DNA of 64,000 nucleotides from Flavobacteriales bacterium (GTDB lineage Bacteria; Bacteroidota; Bacteroidia; Flavobacteriales_F; PHOS-HE28): assembly GCA_016703105.1 (NCBI GenBank), contig JADJCS010000018.1:39199-103198 (forward strand). The letters are read 5' to 3'. The notes below the pieces were generated by a model, which saw only the letters and a list, made by a program, of their open reading frames with translations, was not told the DNA's origin and did not search any database. The position numbers and the translations under genes were made by a program. Shown one piece after another: positions 8,326-18,257 of the stretch (position 1 is its first letter; every line of letters starts with the position of its first letter).

Positions 8326-9474
8326 ATGCTCCATCCGCATTCGACCTCGTTCCACCGCGCGATCACGCGCATCACTTCGTCCTTTGGCAAGAGTTTGCTC
8401 TCCGGTCCCATCGTCCTAAGCCTCTTGCTCAGCAGTTGCGGTGGGCACCACGCGGAAGAGCACGGAGGGCATGAGCACGGTCGCTATCCCGCCACCACTC
8501 CGCTGCTAACGGATACCGTTGTTCAGCGTGACTACGTGTGCCAGATCCACTCCGTGCAGCACATCGAACTGCGCGCGCTGGAGAAGGGCTACTTACAGGA
8601 TATGCTGGTGGATGAGGGCCAGCAGGTGAAGGAAGGCCAACTGCTCTTCCGGATAAGGCCAGTGCTCTATCTGGCCGAGGTGCAACGGGCGCAAGCGGAA
8701 GCCGACTTCGCAGAGATCGAATACCGCAACACCAAGAGCCTGGCTGACAGCAACGTGGTATCGCCGAACGAACTGGCCATGGCCAAGGCCCACTTCGACA
8801 AGGCGATAGCGGAACTGAGCATGGCACAGGCGCATCTGGGCTTCACGGAGATCCACGCGCCGTTCGATGGCATCGTAGGCCGCTTCCATGTGCGAAAGGG
8901 CTCCTTGTTGGATGAGGGCGAGCTGCTCACGGAGCTCTCCGATAACAGCACCATGTGGATCTACTTCAACGTGCCCGAAGCCGAGTACCTGGCCTACCAG
9001 AAGAACGCTTTGGCCGGCAACGGCACCAAGGTGAAATTGAAGATGGCCAACGGAGAGCAATTCGACCAGCCCGGAGAGATCACAGCCATCGAGTCCGACT
9101 TCAACAACACCACCGGCAACATCGCCTTTCGCGCCACATTCCCGAATCCCCAAAGACTGTTGCGACACGGCGAGACGGGCAACATCCTGATGGATTCCGA
9201 TCTGAGGGGTGTTCTGCTCATCCCGCAGAAGGCCACCTTCGAAGTGCTGGACCACCGCTATGTGTATGTGATCGGTGCTGACAGTGTGTTGCACACCGCA
9301 CGGATCGGGATCGGTCCCGAGCTGCAGCACCTTTTCGTGGTGAACGAAGGCCTCAAGAAGGACGATCGCATCCTGCTCGAAGGCCTGCGCAAAGTGAAGG
9401 ATGAAGAGAAGGTGGACTTCGAGTTCATCGCTCCTGATTCGGTGGTGAAGCACCTGGACCTGTACGCTGAGTAG
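8326..9474 (+). CDS. RND efflux periplasmic adaptor (membrane fusion) lipoprotein
   Basis: 382 residues. The N-terminus ends in a lipobox (LSLLLSSC), so it is probably an inner-membrane-anchored periplasmic lipoprotein of the AcrA/MexA type. Order of parts: first lipoyl half (LVDEGQQVKEGQLLFRI), an alpha-hairpin (about residues 125-170), second lipoyl half (FTEIHAPFDGIVGRFHVRKGSLLDEGELL), beta-barrel and membrane-proximal domain (GVLLIPQKATFEVLDHRYVYVI). It bridges the RND pump and the outer-membrane channel encoded next. Unusually, the residues just after the lipidated cysteine are His-rich (GGHHAEEHGGHEHG), which could bind a metal. It is first in a three-gene operon. Confidence 0.93.
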   Translation: MLHPHSTSFHRAITRITSSFGKSLLSGPIVLSLLLSSCGGHHAEEHGGHEHGRYPATTPLLTDTVVQRDYVCQIHSVQHIELRALEKGYLQDMLVDEGQQVKEGQLLFRIRPVLYLAEVQRAQAEADFAEIEYRNTKSLADSNVVSPNELAMAKAHFDKAIAELSMAQAHLGFTEIHAPFDGIVGRFHVRKGSLLDEGELLTELSDNSTMWIYFNVPEAEYLAYQKNALAGNGTKVKLKMANGEQFDQPGEITAIESDFNNTTGNIAFRATFPNPQRLLRHGETGNILMDSDLRGVLLIPQKATFEVLDHRYVYVIGADSVLHTARIGIGPELQHLFVVNEGLKKDDRILLEGLRKVKDEEKVDFEFIAPDSVVKHLDLYAE

Positions 9475-9495
9475 TAGCAGCAAACCAGCTCAGCC

Positions 9496-12400
9496 ATGTT
9501 CAGGAATTTCATCCAGCGGCCGGTACTGGCCATCGTCATCTCGGTGCTGATCCTCTTCGTCGGCGGGCTCGCCATGAAGCAACTACCCACGGCCCAGTTC
9601 CCGGAGATCGCGCCCACCACGGTGAACATCTTCATCGCGTATCCGGGCGCCAGCGCGGACGTGCTCACGAAGTCAACCATCATCCAATTGGAAACGGCGA
9701 TCAACGGCGTTCAGGGCATGCGCTACATCGCATCCGATGCCACCAGCGCCGGCGAGGGAACGATCCGCGTGATCTTCGAGCCGGGCACCGATCCGAACGA
9801 GGCCGTGGTGCGTGTGAAGACACGCGTGGACCAGGTGATGCCCAACCTGCCGTTGCTCGTACAGCGCGAGGGCGTGATCATCACGCCCGTGCAGCCCAGC
9901 ATGCTCATGTACGTGAACCTCTATGGCAACGGCGAGGACGCGGACGAGCTCTTCCTCTACAACTACGCCTATACCCAACTGATCCCGGAGATCCAACGGA
10001 TACCGGGTGTGGCGCAGGCGCAGATCCTGGGAAGCCGGGTGTATGCCATGCGCGTGTGGATGAAGCCCGATCGCATGCGGGCATATGACATCTCCGCCGA
10101 GGAGGTGATGAAGGCCATGGAGGAGCAGAGCCTGATCGCACGGCCCGGACGTTTGGGGCAGAGCTCCGGCATCGAATCGCAATCGCTCGAGTACGTGCTG
10201 ATCTACCAGGGCCAGTTCAACGAGCCGGAGCAGTACCGCAACATCATCATCCGCGCGAACGAGGAGGGCGAGATGATCAAGTTGCGCGACGTCGCTGATG
10301 TGGAGCTGGGCAGTGAGTTCTTCGATATCTATTCAAACCTCGACGGAAAACCCTCCGCGTCCATCGTCCTGAAGCAGACGCTGGGCAGCAACGCCAGCGA
10401 GGTGATCGCGCAGGTGAAGGAGAAGCTGAAGGAGCAGGCCGAGTTCATGCCGCCCGGTATGGAGTACAAGGTGAGCTACGACGTGTCCACCTTCCTCGAT
10501 GCGTCCATCGAACAGGTGCTTCACACATTGCGCGATGCCTTCATCCTGGTGGCGCTCGTGGTCTTCCTCTTCCTCGGTGACTGGCGCTCCACGCTGATCC
10601 CGATCATCGCCGTGCCGGTATCCTTGATCGGCGCCTTCTTCGTCATGCAGCTCTTCGGGTTGTCCATCAACCTGATCACGCTGTTCGCATTGGTGCTCGC
10701 CATCGGTATCGTCGTGGACAACGCCATCGTGGTGGTGGAGGCGGTACATGCCAAAATGGAGGGCAACCACGCGCTCACGCCGTACGCCGCGGTGAAAGAG
10801 GTGATGGGCGAGATCGGCGGCGCCATCATCGCCATCACCTTGGTGATGGTCTCCGTGTTCATCCCCATTTCCTTCATGACCGGTCCCGTCGGTGTGTTCT
10901 ACCGCCAGTTCTCCATCACCATGGCGGGCTCCATCATCATCTCGGCCATCGTCGCGCTCACGCTCACGCCCGTGCTCTGTGCCATGCTCATGAAGCCGCA
11001 CAATGGCGCGCGGAAGCGGTCGATTATGGATCGTTTCATCGATGGCTTCAATCGCTGGTTCGAGCGGCTCACCGGTCGCTACGTCGCCGTCCTTAACAGG
11101 ATCGCCATGCGGCGGGTGCTCACCTTCGGCCTGCTCGGCGCCTTCTGCGTGGCCATCTTCCTCACCAACCAGGTACTTCCCGCGGGTTTCATCCCCAGCG
11201 AGGACCAAGGCACCATCTACGCGATCGTCCAGACGCCACCCGGCTCCACGCTGGAGACGACGAACAAGGTGGCGCACGACCTGCAGAAGATCTGCGAGGA
11301 GATCCCCGAGGTGGAGTCGGTCTCTTCCCTCGCCGGCTACGAGATCATGACCGAAGGCCGCGGATCGAACGCGGGCACATGCCTCATCGACCTGAAGCCC
11401 TGGCAGGAGCGCGACAAGGACGTACACGAGGTGATGGAGGAGTTGGAGCGGAGGACGAAGGATCTCGGTGCTGTGATCGAGTACTTCGAACCGCCAGCCG
11501 TGCCGGGCTTCGGCTCATCGGCCGGATTTTCGTTGCGTATGCTCGACAAGACCAACGGCACCGACTACCACGAGTTCGAGCGGATCAACAACGAGTTCAT
11601 GACCGCGCTGGGCAAGCGCAAGGAGCTCACGGGCCTGTTCACCTTCTACGCGGCCAACTTCCCGCAGTACGAGATGATCATCGACAACGATCTGGCCATG
11701 CAGAAGGGCGTGTCCATCGGCAAGGCGGTGGAGAACCTGAACATCCTCATCGGCAGCACCTACGAGCAAGGCTTCATCCGCTTCGGCCGCTTCTTCAAGG
11801 TGTATGCGCAGGCCGCGCCGGAGTATCGCAGGTATCCCACGGATCTCACTGGCCTGTTCGTGAAGAACGAGGAGGGCGAGATGGTTCCGTACTCATCGTT
11901 CATGCACCTCGAGAAGCGCCTCGCCCCGAACGAGATCACGCGCTACAACCTCTATAACTCGGCCACCATCCGCGGACTTTCCGTGGAAGGTTATACCAGC
12001 GGCGATGCCATCAAAGCGATCCAGGAAGTCGCCAGAGAAACCCTCCCCCGCGGCTATGACATCGCATGGGAAGGGCTCTCTTACGACGAGGCACGTCGCG
12101 GTAACGAAGCCATTTACATCTTCATCGTCGTCCTCATTTTCGTGTACCTCGTTCTTGCCGCACAATACGAGAGCTTCGTTCTTCCGCTGGTCGTCATCCT
12201 CTCGCTGCCTGTCGGTGTGCTGGGTTCCTTCCTCATGCTGAAGGCCATGGGTCTGGCCAACGATGTGTACGCGCAGATCGGCATCATCATGCTCATCGGA
12301 CTGCTCGGCAAGAACGCGGTCCTGATCGTGGAGTTCGCGGTGCAGAAGCAGCGCGTCGGTGCGACCGTACTGGAAGCCGCCATCGAAGGGGCGAAGGCCC

Positions 12401-12738
12401 GTTTCCGTCCGATCCTCATGACCTCCTTCGCCTTCATCGCAGGTCTCATTCCGTTGGTGCTCGCATCGGGCGCAGGCGCCATCGGCAACCGCACGATCGG
12501 TTCATCGTCGCTGGGCGGCATGCTCGTGGGCACGGTGGTCGGCGTGCTGGTGATCCCCGGCCTCTACTACGTGTTCGCCACCTTGATCGTAGGTCGCAAG
12601 CTCATCAGCGATGAACGCGACGAGCCGGTATCGGAAGAGTTCGTGCGTGCGGGCGAGGAAGGGAACAGGACCCGGGAAACCTACAGGATGCTGAACGCGC
12701 GTCTTCGGGAGATCCTGAAACGCAGGAGGGACCGATAG
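9496..12738 (+). CDS. RND multidrug efflux permease, AcrB/MexB (HAE-1) type
   Basis: 1080 residues, the normal length for the family. The protein begins FRNFIQRPVLAIVISVLILFVGGLA (shown in part: FIQRPVLA), has the two repeats of six helices and large periplasmic loops, and includes the helix-4 motif IGIVVDNAIVVVE with the proton-relay aspartate, and in the second half LIGLLGKNAVLIVEFA. It uses the proton motive force to export drugs, bile salts or lipids from the periplasm and outer leaflet through the tripartite channel. It lies 21 bases behind the adaptor and 12 bases before the outer-membrane factor. The HAE-1 features fit hydrophobic substrates better than the metal-exporting HME class. 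Confidence 0.95.
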   Translation: MFRNFIQRPVLAIVISVLILFVGGLAMKQLPTAQFPEIAPTTVNIFIAYPGASADVLTKSTIIQLETAINGVQGMRYIASDATSAGEGTIRVIFEPGTDPNEAVVRVKTRVDQVMPNLPLLVQREGVIITPVQPSMLMYVNLYGNGEDADELFLYNYAYTQLIPEIQRIPGVAQAQILGSRVYAMRVWMKPDRMRAYDISAEEVMKAMEEQSLIARPGRLGQSSGIESQSLEYVLIYQGQFNEPEQYRNIIIRANEEGEMIKLRDVADVELGSEFFDIYSNLDGKPSASIVLKQTLGSNASEVIAQVKEKLKEQAEFMPPGMEYKVSYDVSTFLDASIEQVLHTLRDAFILVALVVFLFLGDWRSTLIPIIAVPVSLIGAFFVMQLFGLSINLITLFALVLAIGIVVDNAIVVVEAVHAKMEGNHALTPYAAVKEVMGEIGGAIIAITLVMVSVFIPISFMTGPVGVFYRQFSITMAGSIIISAIVALTLTPVLCAMLMKPHNGARKRSIMDRFIDGFNRWFERLTGRYVAVLNRIAMRRVLTFGLLGAFCVAIFLTNQVLPAGFIPSEDQGTIYAIVQTPPGSTLETTNKVAHDLQKICEEIPEVESVSSLAGYEIMTEGRGSNAGTCLIDLKPWQERDKDVHEVMEELERRTKDLGAVIEYFEPPAVPGFGSSAGFSLRMLDKTNGTDYHEFERINNEFMTALGKRKELTGLFTFYAANFPQYEMIIDNDLAMQKGVSIGKAVENLNILIGSTYEQGFIRFGRFFKVYAQAAPEYRRYPTDLTGLFVKNEEGEMVPYSSFMHLEKRLAPNEITRYNLYNSATIRGLSVEGYTSGDAIKAIQEVARETLPRGYDIAWEGLSYDEARRGNEAIYIFIVVLIFVYLVLAAQYESFVLPLVVILSLPVGVLGSFLMLKAMGLANDVYAQIGIIMLIGLLGKNAVLIVEFAVQKQRVGATVLEAAIEGAKARFRPILMTSFAFIAGLIPLVLASGAGAIGNRTIGSSSLGGMLVGTVVGVLVIPGLYYVFATLIVGRKLISDERDEPVSEEFVRAGEEGNRTRETYRMLNARLREILKRRRDR

Positions 12739-12750
12739 AAGACCAAAGCC

Positions 12751-14181
12751 ATGAGCCGATCGATCGACCTTTTCGCCATTGCGTGCCTGCTGGCATTGCT
12801 GGCTCTATCGTCCTGTGTGCCGTCGCTGAAGGTCCGCGAAGTGCGGAAGTCCGAGCCAGCGACCTATGCCGGATCCACCGATACCACGAACGCTGCAACG
12901 AAGAGCTGGCAGCGGTTCTTCACCGACCCGGACCTCCGTGCCCTCATAGACAGCGCCCTGGCCAACAACCAGGAACTGAACATCATGCTGCAGGAGATCG
13001 CCATCGCGCAGAGCGAGGTGCGCGCGCGGAAGGGCGAGTACCTGCCGTTCGTGGACATCGGTGCTGCCGCGGGTGTGGAGAAGGTGGGTGAGTTCACCCG
13101 GAACGGTGCCGTGGAGCATAACCTGCAGATCGCCGAGGACACAAAGTTCCCCGAACCCTTACCGGACTTCATTGTGGGCGCCCGAGCCTCGTGGGAAGTC
13201 GATATCTGGAAGAAACTGCGGAACGCCAGGAAGGCGGCCATGATGCGTTACCTCGGATCGGTGGAGGGGAAGAACTTCATGGTCACCCATCTCGTCGCGG
13301 AGATCGCCAACGCCTACTACGAGCTGATGGCGCTGGACAATCAGCTGGAGATCTTGCGCTCCAACATCGCCATCCAACAGGACGCGTTGGCGATCGTGAA
13401 GCTGGAGAAGCAAGCGGCGAAGGTCACCGAGCTCGCCGTGCGTCGCTTCGAGGCGGAGGTGCTCAAGAACCGCAGTGTACAGTACGACATCCAGCAGCGC
13501 ATCGTGGAGACGGAGAACAGGATCAACTTCCTCGTGGGTCGCTATCCGCGGCCGGTGAGGCGCAACTCGGCGGCCTTCTCTACACTCGTACCCGATACCA
13601 TCTACGCTGGGTTGCCATCGCAACTGCTGAATTATCGTCCTGACATCCGCCAGGCGGAAAGGGAGCTGGTCGCGGCGAAGCTCGATGTGAGGTCCGCGCG
13701 GGCGAGCTTCTATCCGCAACTACGTCTTACGGCCGGCGTGGGTCTGAACGCCTTCGATCCCTCGAAACTGATACAGGCGCCACAGTCCTTGTTGTACAGC
13801 GTGGCCGGTGATCTGGTCGCGCCGCTGATCAACCGCAACGCGATCAAAGCGGCCTACCAGAGCGCCAACGCCCGTCAGCTGCAAGCCGTGTACGACTATG
13901 AGCGCACCGTGCTCAACGCTTACGTGGAGGTGGTGAACCAGCTCTCGAACATCCAAAACCTCCGCAGTAGCTACGAGCTGCGCGCGCAACAGGTGGATGC
14001 GCTCTCCAGTTCCATCACCATCTCCACCAACCTCTTCCGCTCAGCGCGCGCCGACTACATGGAGGTGCTGCTCACCCAGCGCGATGCCCTCGAATCGCGC
14101 TTCGAACTGGTGGAGACGCGCATGCAGCAGTTGAACGCGATGGTGAACGTGTACCAGGCGTTGGGAGGTGGGTGGAGGTGA
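12751..14181 (+). CDS. outer-membrane efflux factor, OprM/NodT-type lipoprotein
   Basis: 476 residues with a lipobox (LLALLALSSC) and the two TolC-like repeats typical of NodT/OprM channels: SWQRFFTDPDLRALIDSALANN at the start of repeat 1 (shown in part: FFTDPDLRALI), the SWEVDIWKKLRNARKAA region, LLNYRPDIRQAERELVAAKLDVRSARASFYP opening repeat 2 (part: YRPDIRQAE), and a C-terminal MVNVYQALGGGW, which is highly characteristic. It forms the trimeric outer-membrane duct for the pump encoded just upstream. The gene is last in the operon and converges on the HEPN-like gene. Confidence 0.94.
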   Translation: MSRSIDLFAIACLLALLALSSCVPSLKVREVRKSEPATYAGSTDTTNAATKSWQRFFTDPDLRALIDSALANNQELNIMLQEIAIAQSEVRARKGEYLPFVDIGAAAGVEKVGEFTRNGAVEHNLQIAEDTKFPEPLPDFIVGARASWEVDIWKKLRNARKAAMMRYLGSVEGKNFMVTHLVAEIANAYYELMALDNQLEILRSNIAIQQDALAIVKLEKQAAKVTELAVRRFEAEVLKNRSVQYDIQQRIVETENRINFLVGRYPRPVRRNSAAFSTLVPDTIYAGLPSQLLNYRPDIRQAERELVAAKLDVRSARASFYPQLRLTAGVGLNAFDPSKLIQAPQSLLYSVAGDLVAPLINRNAIKAAYQSANARQLQAVYDYERTVLNAYVEVVNQLSNIQNLRSSYELRAQQVDALSSSITISTNLFRSARADYMEVLLTQRDALESRFELVETRMQQLNAMVNVYQALGGGWR

Positions 14182-14206
14182 TCGGCTCCAGCCGCCCTAC
14201 AGCCAA

Positions 14207-14827
14207 CTACTGAGTGTGCCTATTACGCCACTGATCTTGTATCAGTTTGACATAAGACAGTTGATGAGACATAATCCTGGTGGTACTCTGCCACTCGGGC
14301 CATTCCATATGCTGTTGGGTTTCGAAGTAGACGGAAGCAATTGCTTGTAGGATCTCTTCGGACAGTCTGAACAGGCCCTCGTAGTATTTGTAATCGATTG
14401 GCAAAGCGAGCGACTGAATTGTGCTTCCCTTTGGTAGATGACCTACCCGTTCGTTGCGGTCACTGAACAATTGCTTTAGTGCTCCTTCCTGTTCGATTCG
14501 ATGCTGAAGCTCATCAAGTTTCAGAGCGCTCAAACGTTGACTGATTACTGGCGCTTTGGAAAGACGCAGTCGATGAAGCAACTTGTGATATGAATGATGC
14601 TCTTCATTGCCGCTAGCATAAAGGAATGCGAGCAGCAGTACCATCTCGACTTTCAGGCCTCGAATGAAGCGTTGGAAAGGAACACTGGAGCGAAGCAGCG
14701 CCTTCTCGTCGTCATTGCAAGTGACTTCGAATTGGACTAGGTCCTTAAAATCATTGAACGCGAGAAGGTGGATGTTTAACCGCGATTCGTGAGCAGTCTG
14801 CAAATCCATGAGCGTGGAATAGGACAC
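14207..14827 (-). CDS. AbiU2/HEPN-like protein, possible abortive-infection or toxin RNase
   Basis: 206 residues, all helical in character, without signal peptide or membrane helix. Near residues 125-131 it has SDRNERVGHL, matching the HEPN RNase signature R-(N/D)-x4-H, placed as in AbiU2-type HEPN proteins of similar length. HEPN proteins of this class are often toxins or phage-defence RNases. The start is GTG at 14827 (an ATG at 14809 is possible), two bases past the mfd stop, so it may be co-transcribed with mfd. The base composition looks visibly more AT-rich than its neighbours, a sign of acquisition. No antitoxin gene is adjacent. The family call rests on the motif and length only. Confidence 0.5.
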   Translation of the reverse strand: MSYSTLMDLQTAHESRLNIHLLAFNDFKDLVQFEVTCNDDEKALLRSSVPFQRFIRGLKVEMVLLLAFLYASGNEEHHSYHKLLHRLRLSKAPVISQRLSALKLDELQHRIEQEGALKQLFSDRNERVGHLPKGSTIQSLALPIDYKYYEGLFRLSEEILQAIASVYFETQQHMEWPEWQSTTRIMSHQLSYVKLIQDQWRNRHTQ

Positions 14828-14829
14828 GG

Positions 14830-17800
14830 TTATTCTTGTGTTGGTACAGCTTGTGGAATCACATGTTCCAGCGCCACCTTCGCCTCCCTCACGTTCTTTA
14901 CATCCTGCACGCTCACCCTAAGCGTCCCACCCTTTTCGTACACCTTGAACTTCCTAGGCTGCGCCTGCACTGAGCGTAGTACCGCGTTGAAGGTGTCGCT
15001 CGCAAAGAAGCGGTGCTTCTGGTCGGCGATGAAGGTGCCGATGAGCGTACCCTTCTTCAGCACCATCTTCTCCAGGCCCATGTGCTGGCCCAACCAGCGC
15101 AGGCGGATCGCTTCCATCAGCTCCACCACCTGTTGTGGTATCGGACCAAAGCGGTCGGTGACCTCCGTCGTGAACTTCCGCAGTTCGGTTTCGTCCTTGA
15201 TGTCGTCCAGCTTGCGGTAGAGCGCCAGTCGTTCAGCCGTCTCGCTCACGTAGCTGTTCGGGATCAGCATGGTGAGGTCGGTCTCGATGATGCAGTCATC
15301 GCTTTGGTCACGCGTGCCGCCGCGTGCGAGCTGGCGGTCCTCGAAGAGCTCCGCGAAGTGCTCGGACTTCAATTCGCGCACGGCCTCCTCCAGGATCTTG
15401 TGGTAGGTCTCGAAGCCGATGTCATTGATGAAGCCGCTCTGCTCCGCACCGAGCAGGTCGCCCGCGCCACGGATGTCCAGATCCTTCATGGCGATGTGGA
15501 TGCCGCTGCCGAGGTCGCTGAACTGCTCGATCGCTTGCAGGCGTTTCCGCGAGAGGTCGGGGAGGAGGTGAGGACTTGGGGCGAGCAAATAGCAGTACGC
15601 CTTCTTGTTGCTGCGGCCCACGCGACCGCGCAGTTGGTGCAGATCGCTCAGGCCGAAGTTCTGCGCCTCGTTCACGATGATGGTGTTGGCGTTCGGGATG
15701 TCGAGGCCGTTCTCCACGATGGTGGTGCAGACGAGTACGTCGGTATTGCCCTCGATGAAGTCGAGCATCACCTCTTCGAGCTTGTGGCCTTCGAGCTGAC
15801 CGTGGCCGACGCCCACGCGCGCGCCGGGCACCAGCTTGCGGATCATGCCGGCGATGAACTCGATGTTCTTCACCTTGTCGTGCAGGAAGTACACCTGACC
15901 GCCGCGTGAGAGCTCGTACTCGATGGCGCCGCGGATCGTCACTTCATCGTAGGGCTGCAACATCGTCGCCACCGGATAGCGGTTCGGCGGCGGCGTGCTG
16001 ATGATGCTCAGGTCGCGCGCGCCCATCAGGCTGAACTGCAAGGTGCGCGGGATCGGCGTGGCGGTGAGCGTCAGCGTATCCACCGTCGCGCGGAGCGTCT
16101 TCAACTTGTCCTTCACGTTCACGCCGAACTTCTGCTCCTCATCGATGATCAACAGGCCGAGATCCTTGTACACCACATCCTTGCTCACCAGCCGGTGCGT
16201 GCCGATGATGATGTCGATCTTCCCTTCCTTCAGGTCCTTGAGGATCTGCGTTTGGTCCTTCTGGCTGCGGAACCGGTTCAGGTAATCGATCCGGCAGGGC
16301 AGCCCTTTCATCCGCGCCGCGAAGCTCTTCGCGTGTTGCAGCGCGAGGATCGTCGTGGGCACGAGCACCGCCACCTGCTTGCTGTCGCACACCGATTTGA
16401 ACGCCGCGCGTATCGCGACTTCCGTCTTGCCGAAGCCGACGTCGCCGCAGACCAGTCGGTCCATGGGCGTGGCCTTTTCCATGTCGCGCTTCACATCCTG
16501 CGTGGCCTTCAGCTGGTCGGGTGTGTCCTCGTAGATGAAGCTCGCCTCCAACTCGTGCTGCAGGTAGTTGTCCGGTTGGAAGGCGAAGCCCGGCTTGCTC
16601 TTGCGTTGTGCGTAGAGCTTGATCAGATCGAAGGCCAGTGCCTTCACCTTCGCCTTCGTGCGCTCCTTCAGGTTCTTCCACGCGGGACTTCCGAGCTTGC
16701 TCACGTTCGGAGCCGCGCCGCCTTCTTCGCCGCTGTACTTGCTCACGCGATGCAGGCTGTGGATGCCGACGTAGAGGATGTCGTTGTCGCGGTAGATCAA
16801 GCGGATCGCTTCCTGCATCGAACCGCCCGCGTCGATCTTCTCCAGTCCGCTGAAGACGCCAACACCGTGATCGATGTGTACCACCAGGTCGCCGGGCTTC
16901 AATTGCGTCAGCTCCTTCAGCGTGAGCGCCTGCGAGTTCTTGCGGAAGCCTTCCTTTAGCCGGAAGCGGTGGTAGCGCTCGAAGATCTGGTGGTCGGTGT
17001 AGAGCGCCAGCTTCAGCTCGGGGTCGATGAAGCCTTCGTGCAGGTCGAGCACCAGTGGCGTGAACGCCACCTCGTGCTCCATGTCGTTGAAAATGGAGTA
17101 GAGGCGTTCGCTCTGCTTCGCGCTGTTGCACGCGATCAGGTTGGTGTAGCCTGCGTTCTGCTTGTTGTGCAGGTCGCCGCTCAACACTTTGAATTCCTTC
17201 GCGAACGTCGGCTGTGGCCGCTGTTGGAAGTCGACCACGACGTCCGCAACCTGCTTCATGGTTTCCGGTGCGATAGCGCTCTTCCAGAAGACCTTCCGGA
17301 ATCCGAGAGTCCCTTTGATCAACGCCCCATCCGTCGCCAGCAGCTCGCTTGGCAATGCATGCTTCTCCTTCTCGGACAGTCGCTCGTAGGCCTCGCCCAG
17401 CAACTTCAACTGCTTCGTCGCCGCATCACCGATCGCTTGCAGATCGCGCAACCAGATCGTCGAGTTCTCCGGAAGCTGTGCAAAGAAGAGTTGCTGGCGG
17501 GCTGCATCTTCATCTTGGAGATCGGGCACGATCACTGCCTCCGCCAAGCGCTCCACTGTGAGCTGATCCTGCGGGTCGAAACGGCGTACGCTCTCCACAG
17601 TATCGCCATAGAGTTCGATGCGATACGGCTTGTCGCTGCCGTAGCTGAACACGTCCACGATGCCGCCGCGCACGCTGAACTGGCCCGGCTCGTACACGAA
17701 CTCCACGCGCGAGAAGCCGGTCTCCAGCAGCCATTCCTCCAGCGTATCGATCGGCAGCTCCTCGCTGCGCTTCACCGTCAGTGTGTTCTTCACCATCGTC

Positions 17801-18249
17801 TCCTTGCCCACTACCAGTGGCACTAGCGCATCGGGATACGTGACGATGATGAGGTGCTCCGGCTTCTTCATCAGCACTTCGAGCACCTCGGTCCTGCTCA
17901 CCCGCTCCCCATCGTGATGTCCATCCGGGTCGTAAGGTGAACGCGATGGAGCGGGATAGAAGAGCATGTCTTCCTCCTTCTTCGCGTTGCGCGCGTCCTT
18001 GTCCTTGTTGCGCAGCGCTTCCAGGTCATTGATGAAGTACGCCGCTTCTTCCTTGTCGGTGAGCACGAAGACATGCACACCCTTCATCCGGTCGATGACC
18101 GATGTGGCGATGAGCGCTTGCGATGAACCGATGGTGCCGGCGATCTGCACCCTTGCGGAATCCGGCTGCAGGCCTTCGGCGATGCGGGCGACGCGTGGGT
18201 CGTTGCGGTAGAGGGTGAGGAGGTCGGGGAGGGAGGTGATCGTGGTCAC
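14830..18249 (-). CDS. mfd: transcription-repair coupling factor
   Basis: 1139 residues, the normal size. It removes RNA polymerase stalled at DNA lesions and recruits UvrA. Visible parts in order: the UvrB-homology N-terminal region, the RNA-polymerase-interacting CarD-like domain (LKPGDLVVHIDHGVGVFSG, near residue 455), the RecG-like translocase with Walker A GDVGFGKTEVA near 600 and Walker B DEEQ near 703, the helicase C domain with QLRGRVGRS, and the TRCF C-terminal domain. It starts 8 bases from the stop of the membrane-protein gene upstream and is followed after 2 bases by the HEPN-like gene. Confidence 0.97.
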   Translation of the reverse strand: MTTITSLPDLLTLYRNDPRVARIAEGLQPDSARVQIAGTIGSSQALIATSVIDRMKGVHVFVLTDKEEAAYFINDLEALRNKDKDARNAKKEEDMLFYPAPSRSPYDPDGHHDGERVSRTEVLEVLMKKPEHLIIVTYPDALVPLVVGKETMVKNTLTVKRSEELPIDTLEEWLLETGFSRVEFVYEPGQFSVRGGIVDVFSYGSDKPYRIELYGDTVESVRRFDPQDQLTVERLAEAVIVPDLQDEDAARQQLFFAQLPENSTIWLRDLQAIGDAATKQLKLLGEAYERLSEKEKHALPSELLATDGALIKGTLGFRKVFWKSAIAPETMKQVADVVVDFQQRPQPTFAKEFKVLSGDLHNKQNAGYTNLIACNSAKQSERLYSIFNDMEHEVAFTPLVLDLHEGFIDPELKLALYTDHQIFERYHRFRLKEGFRKNSQALTLKELTQLKPGDLVVHIDHGVGVFSGLEKIDAGGSMQEAIRLIYRDNDILYVGIHSLHRVSKYSGEEGGAAPNVSKLGSPAWKNLKERTKAKVKALAFDLIKLYAQRKSKPGFAFQPDNYLQHELEASFIYEDTPDQLKATQDVKRDMEKATPMDRLVCGDVGFGKTEVAIRAAFKSVCDSKQVAVLVPTTILALQHAKSFAARMKGLPCRIDYLNRFRSQKDQTQILKDLKEGKIDIIIGTHRLVSKDVVYKDLGLLIIDEEQKFGVNVKDKLKTLRATVDTLTLTATPIPRTLQFSLMGARDLSIISTPPPNRYPVATMLQPYDEVTIRGAIEYELSRGGQVYFLHDKVKNIEFIAGMIRKLVPGARVGVGHGQLEGHKLEEVMLDFIEGNTDVLVCTTIVENGLDIPNANTIIVNEAQNFGLSDLHQLRGRVGRSNKKAYCYLLAPSPHLLPDLSRKRLQAIEQFSDLGSGIHIAMKDLDIRGAGDLLGAEQSGFINDIGFETYHKILEEAVRELKSEHFAELFEDRQLARGGTRDQSDDCIIETDLTMLIPNSYVSETAERLALYRKLDDIKDETELRKFTTEVTDRFGPIPQQVVELMEAIRLRWLGQHMGLEKMVLKKGTLIGTFIADQKHRFFASDTFNAVLRSVQAQPRKFKVYEKGGTLRVSVQDVKNVREAKVALEHVIPQAVPTQE

Positions 18250-18257
18250 GCGAAAGG

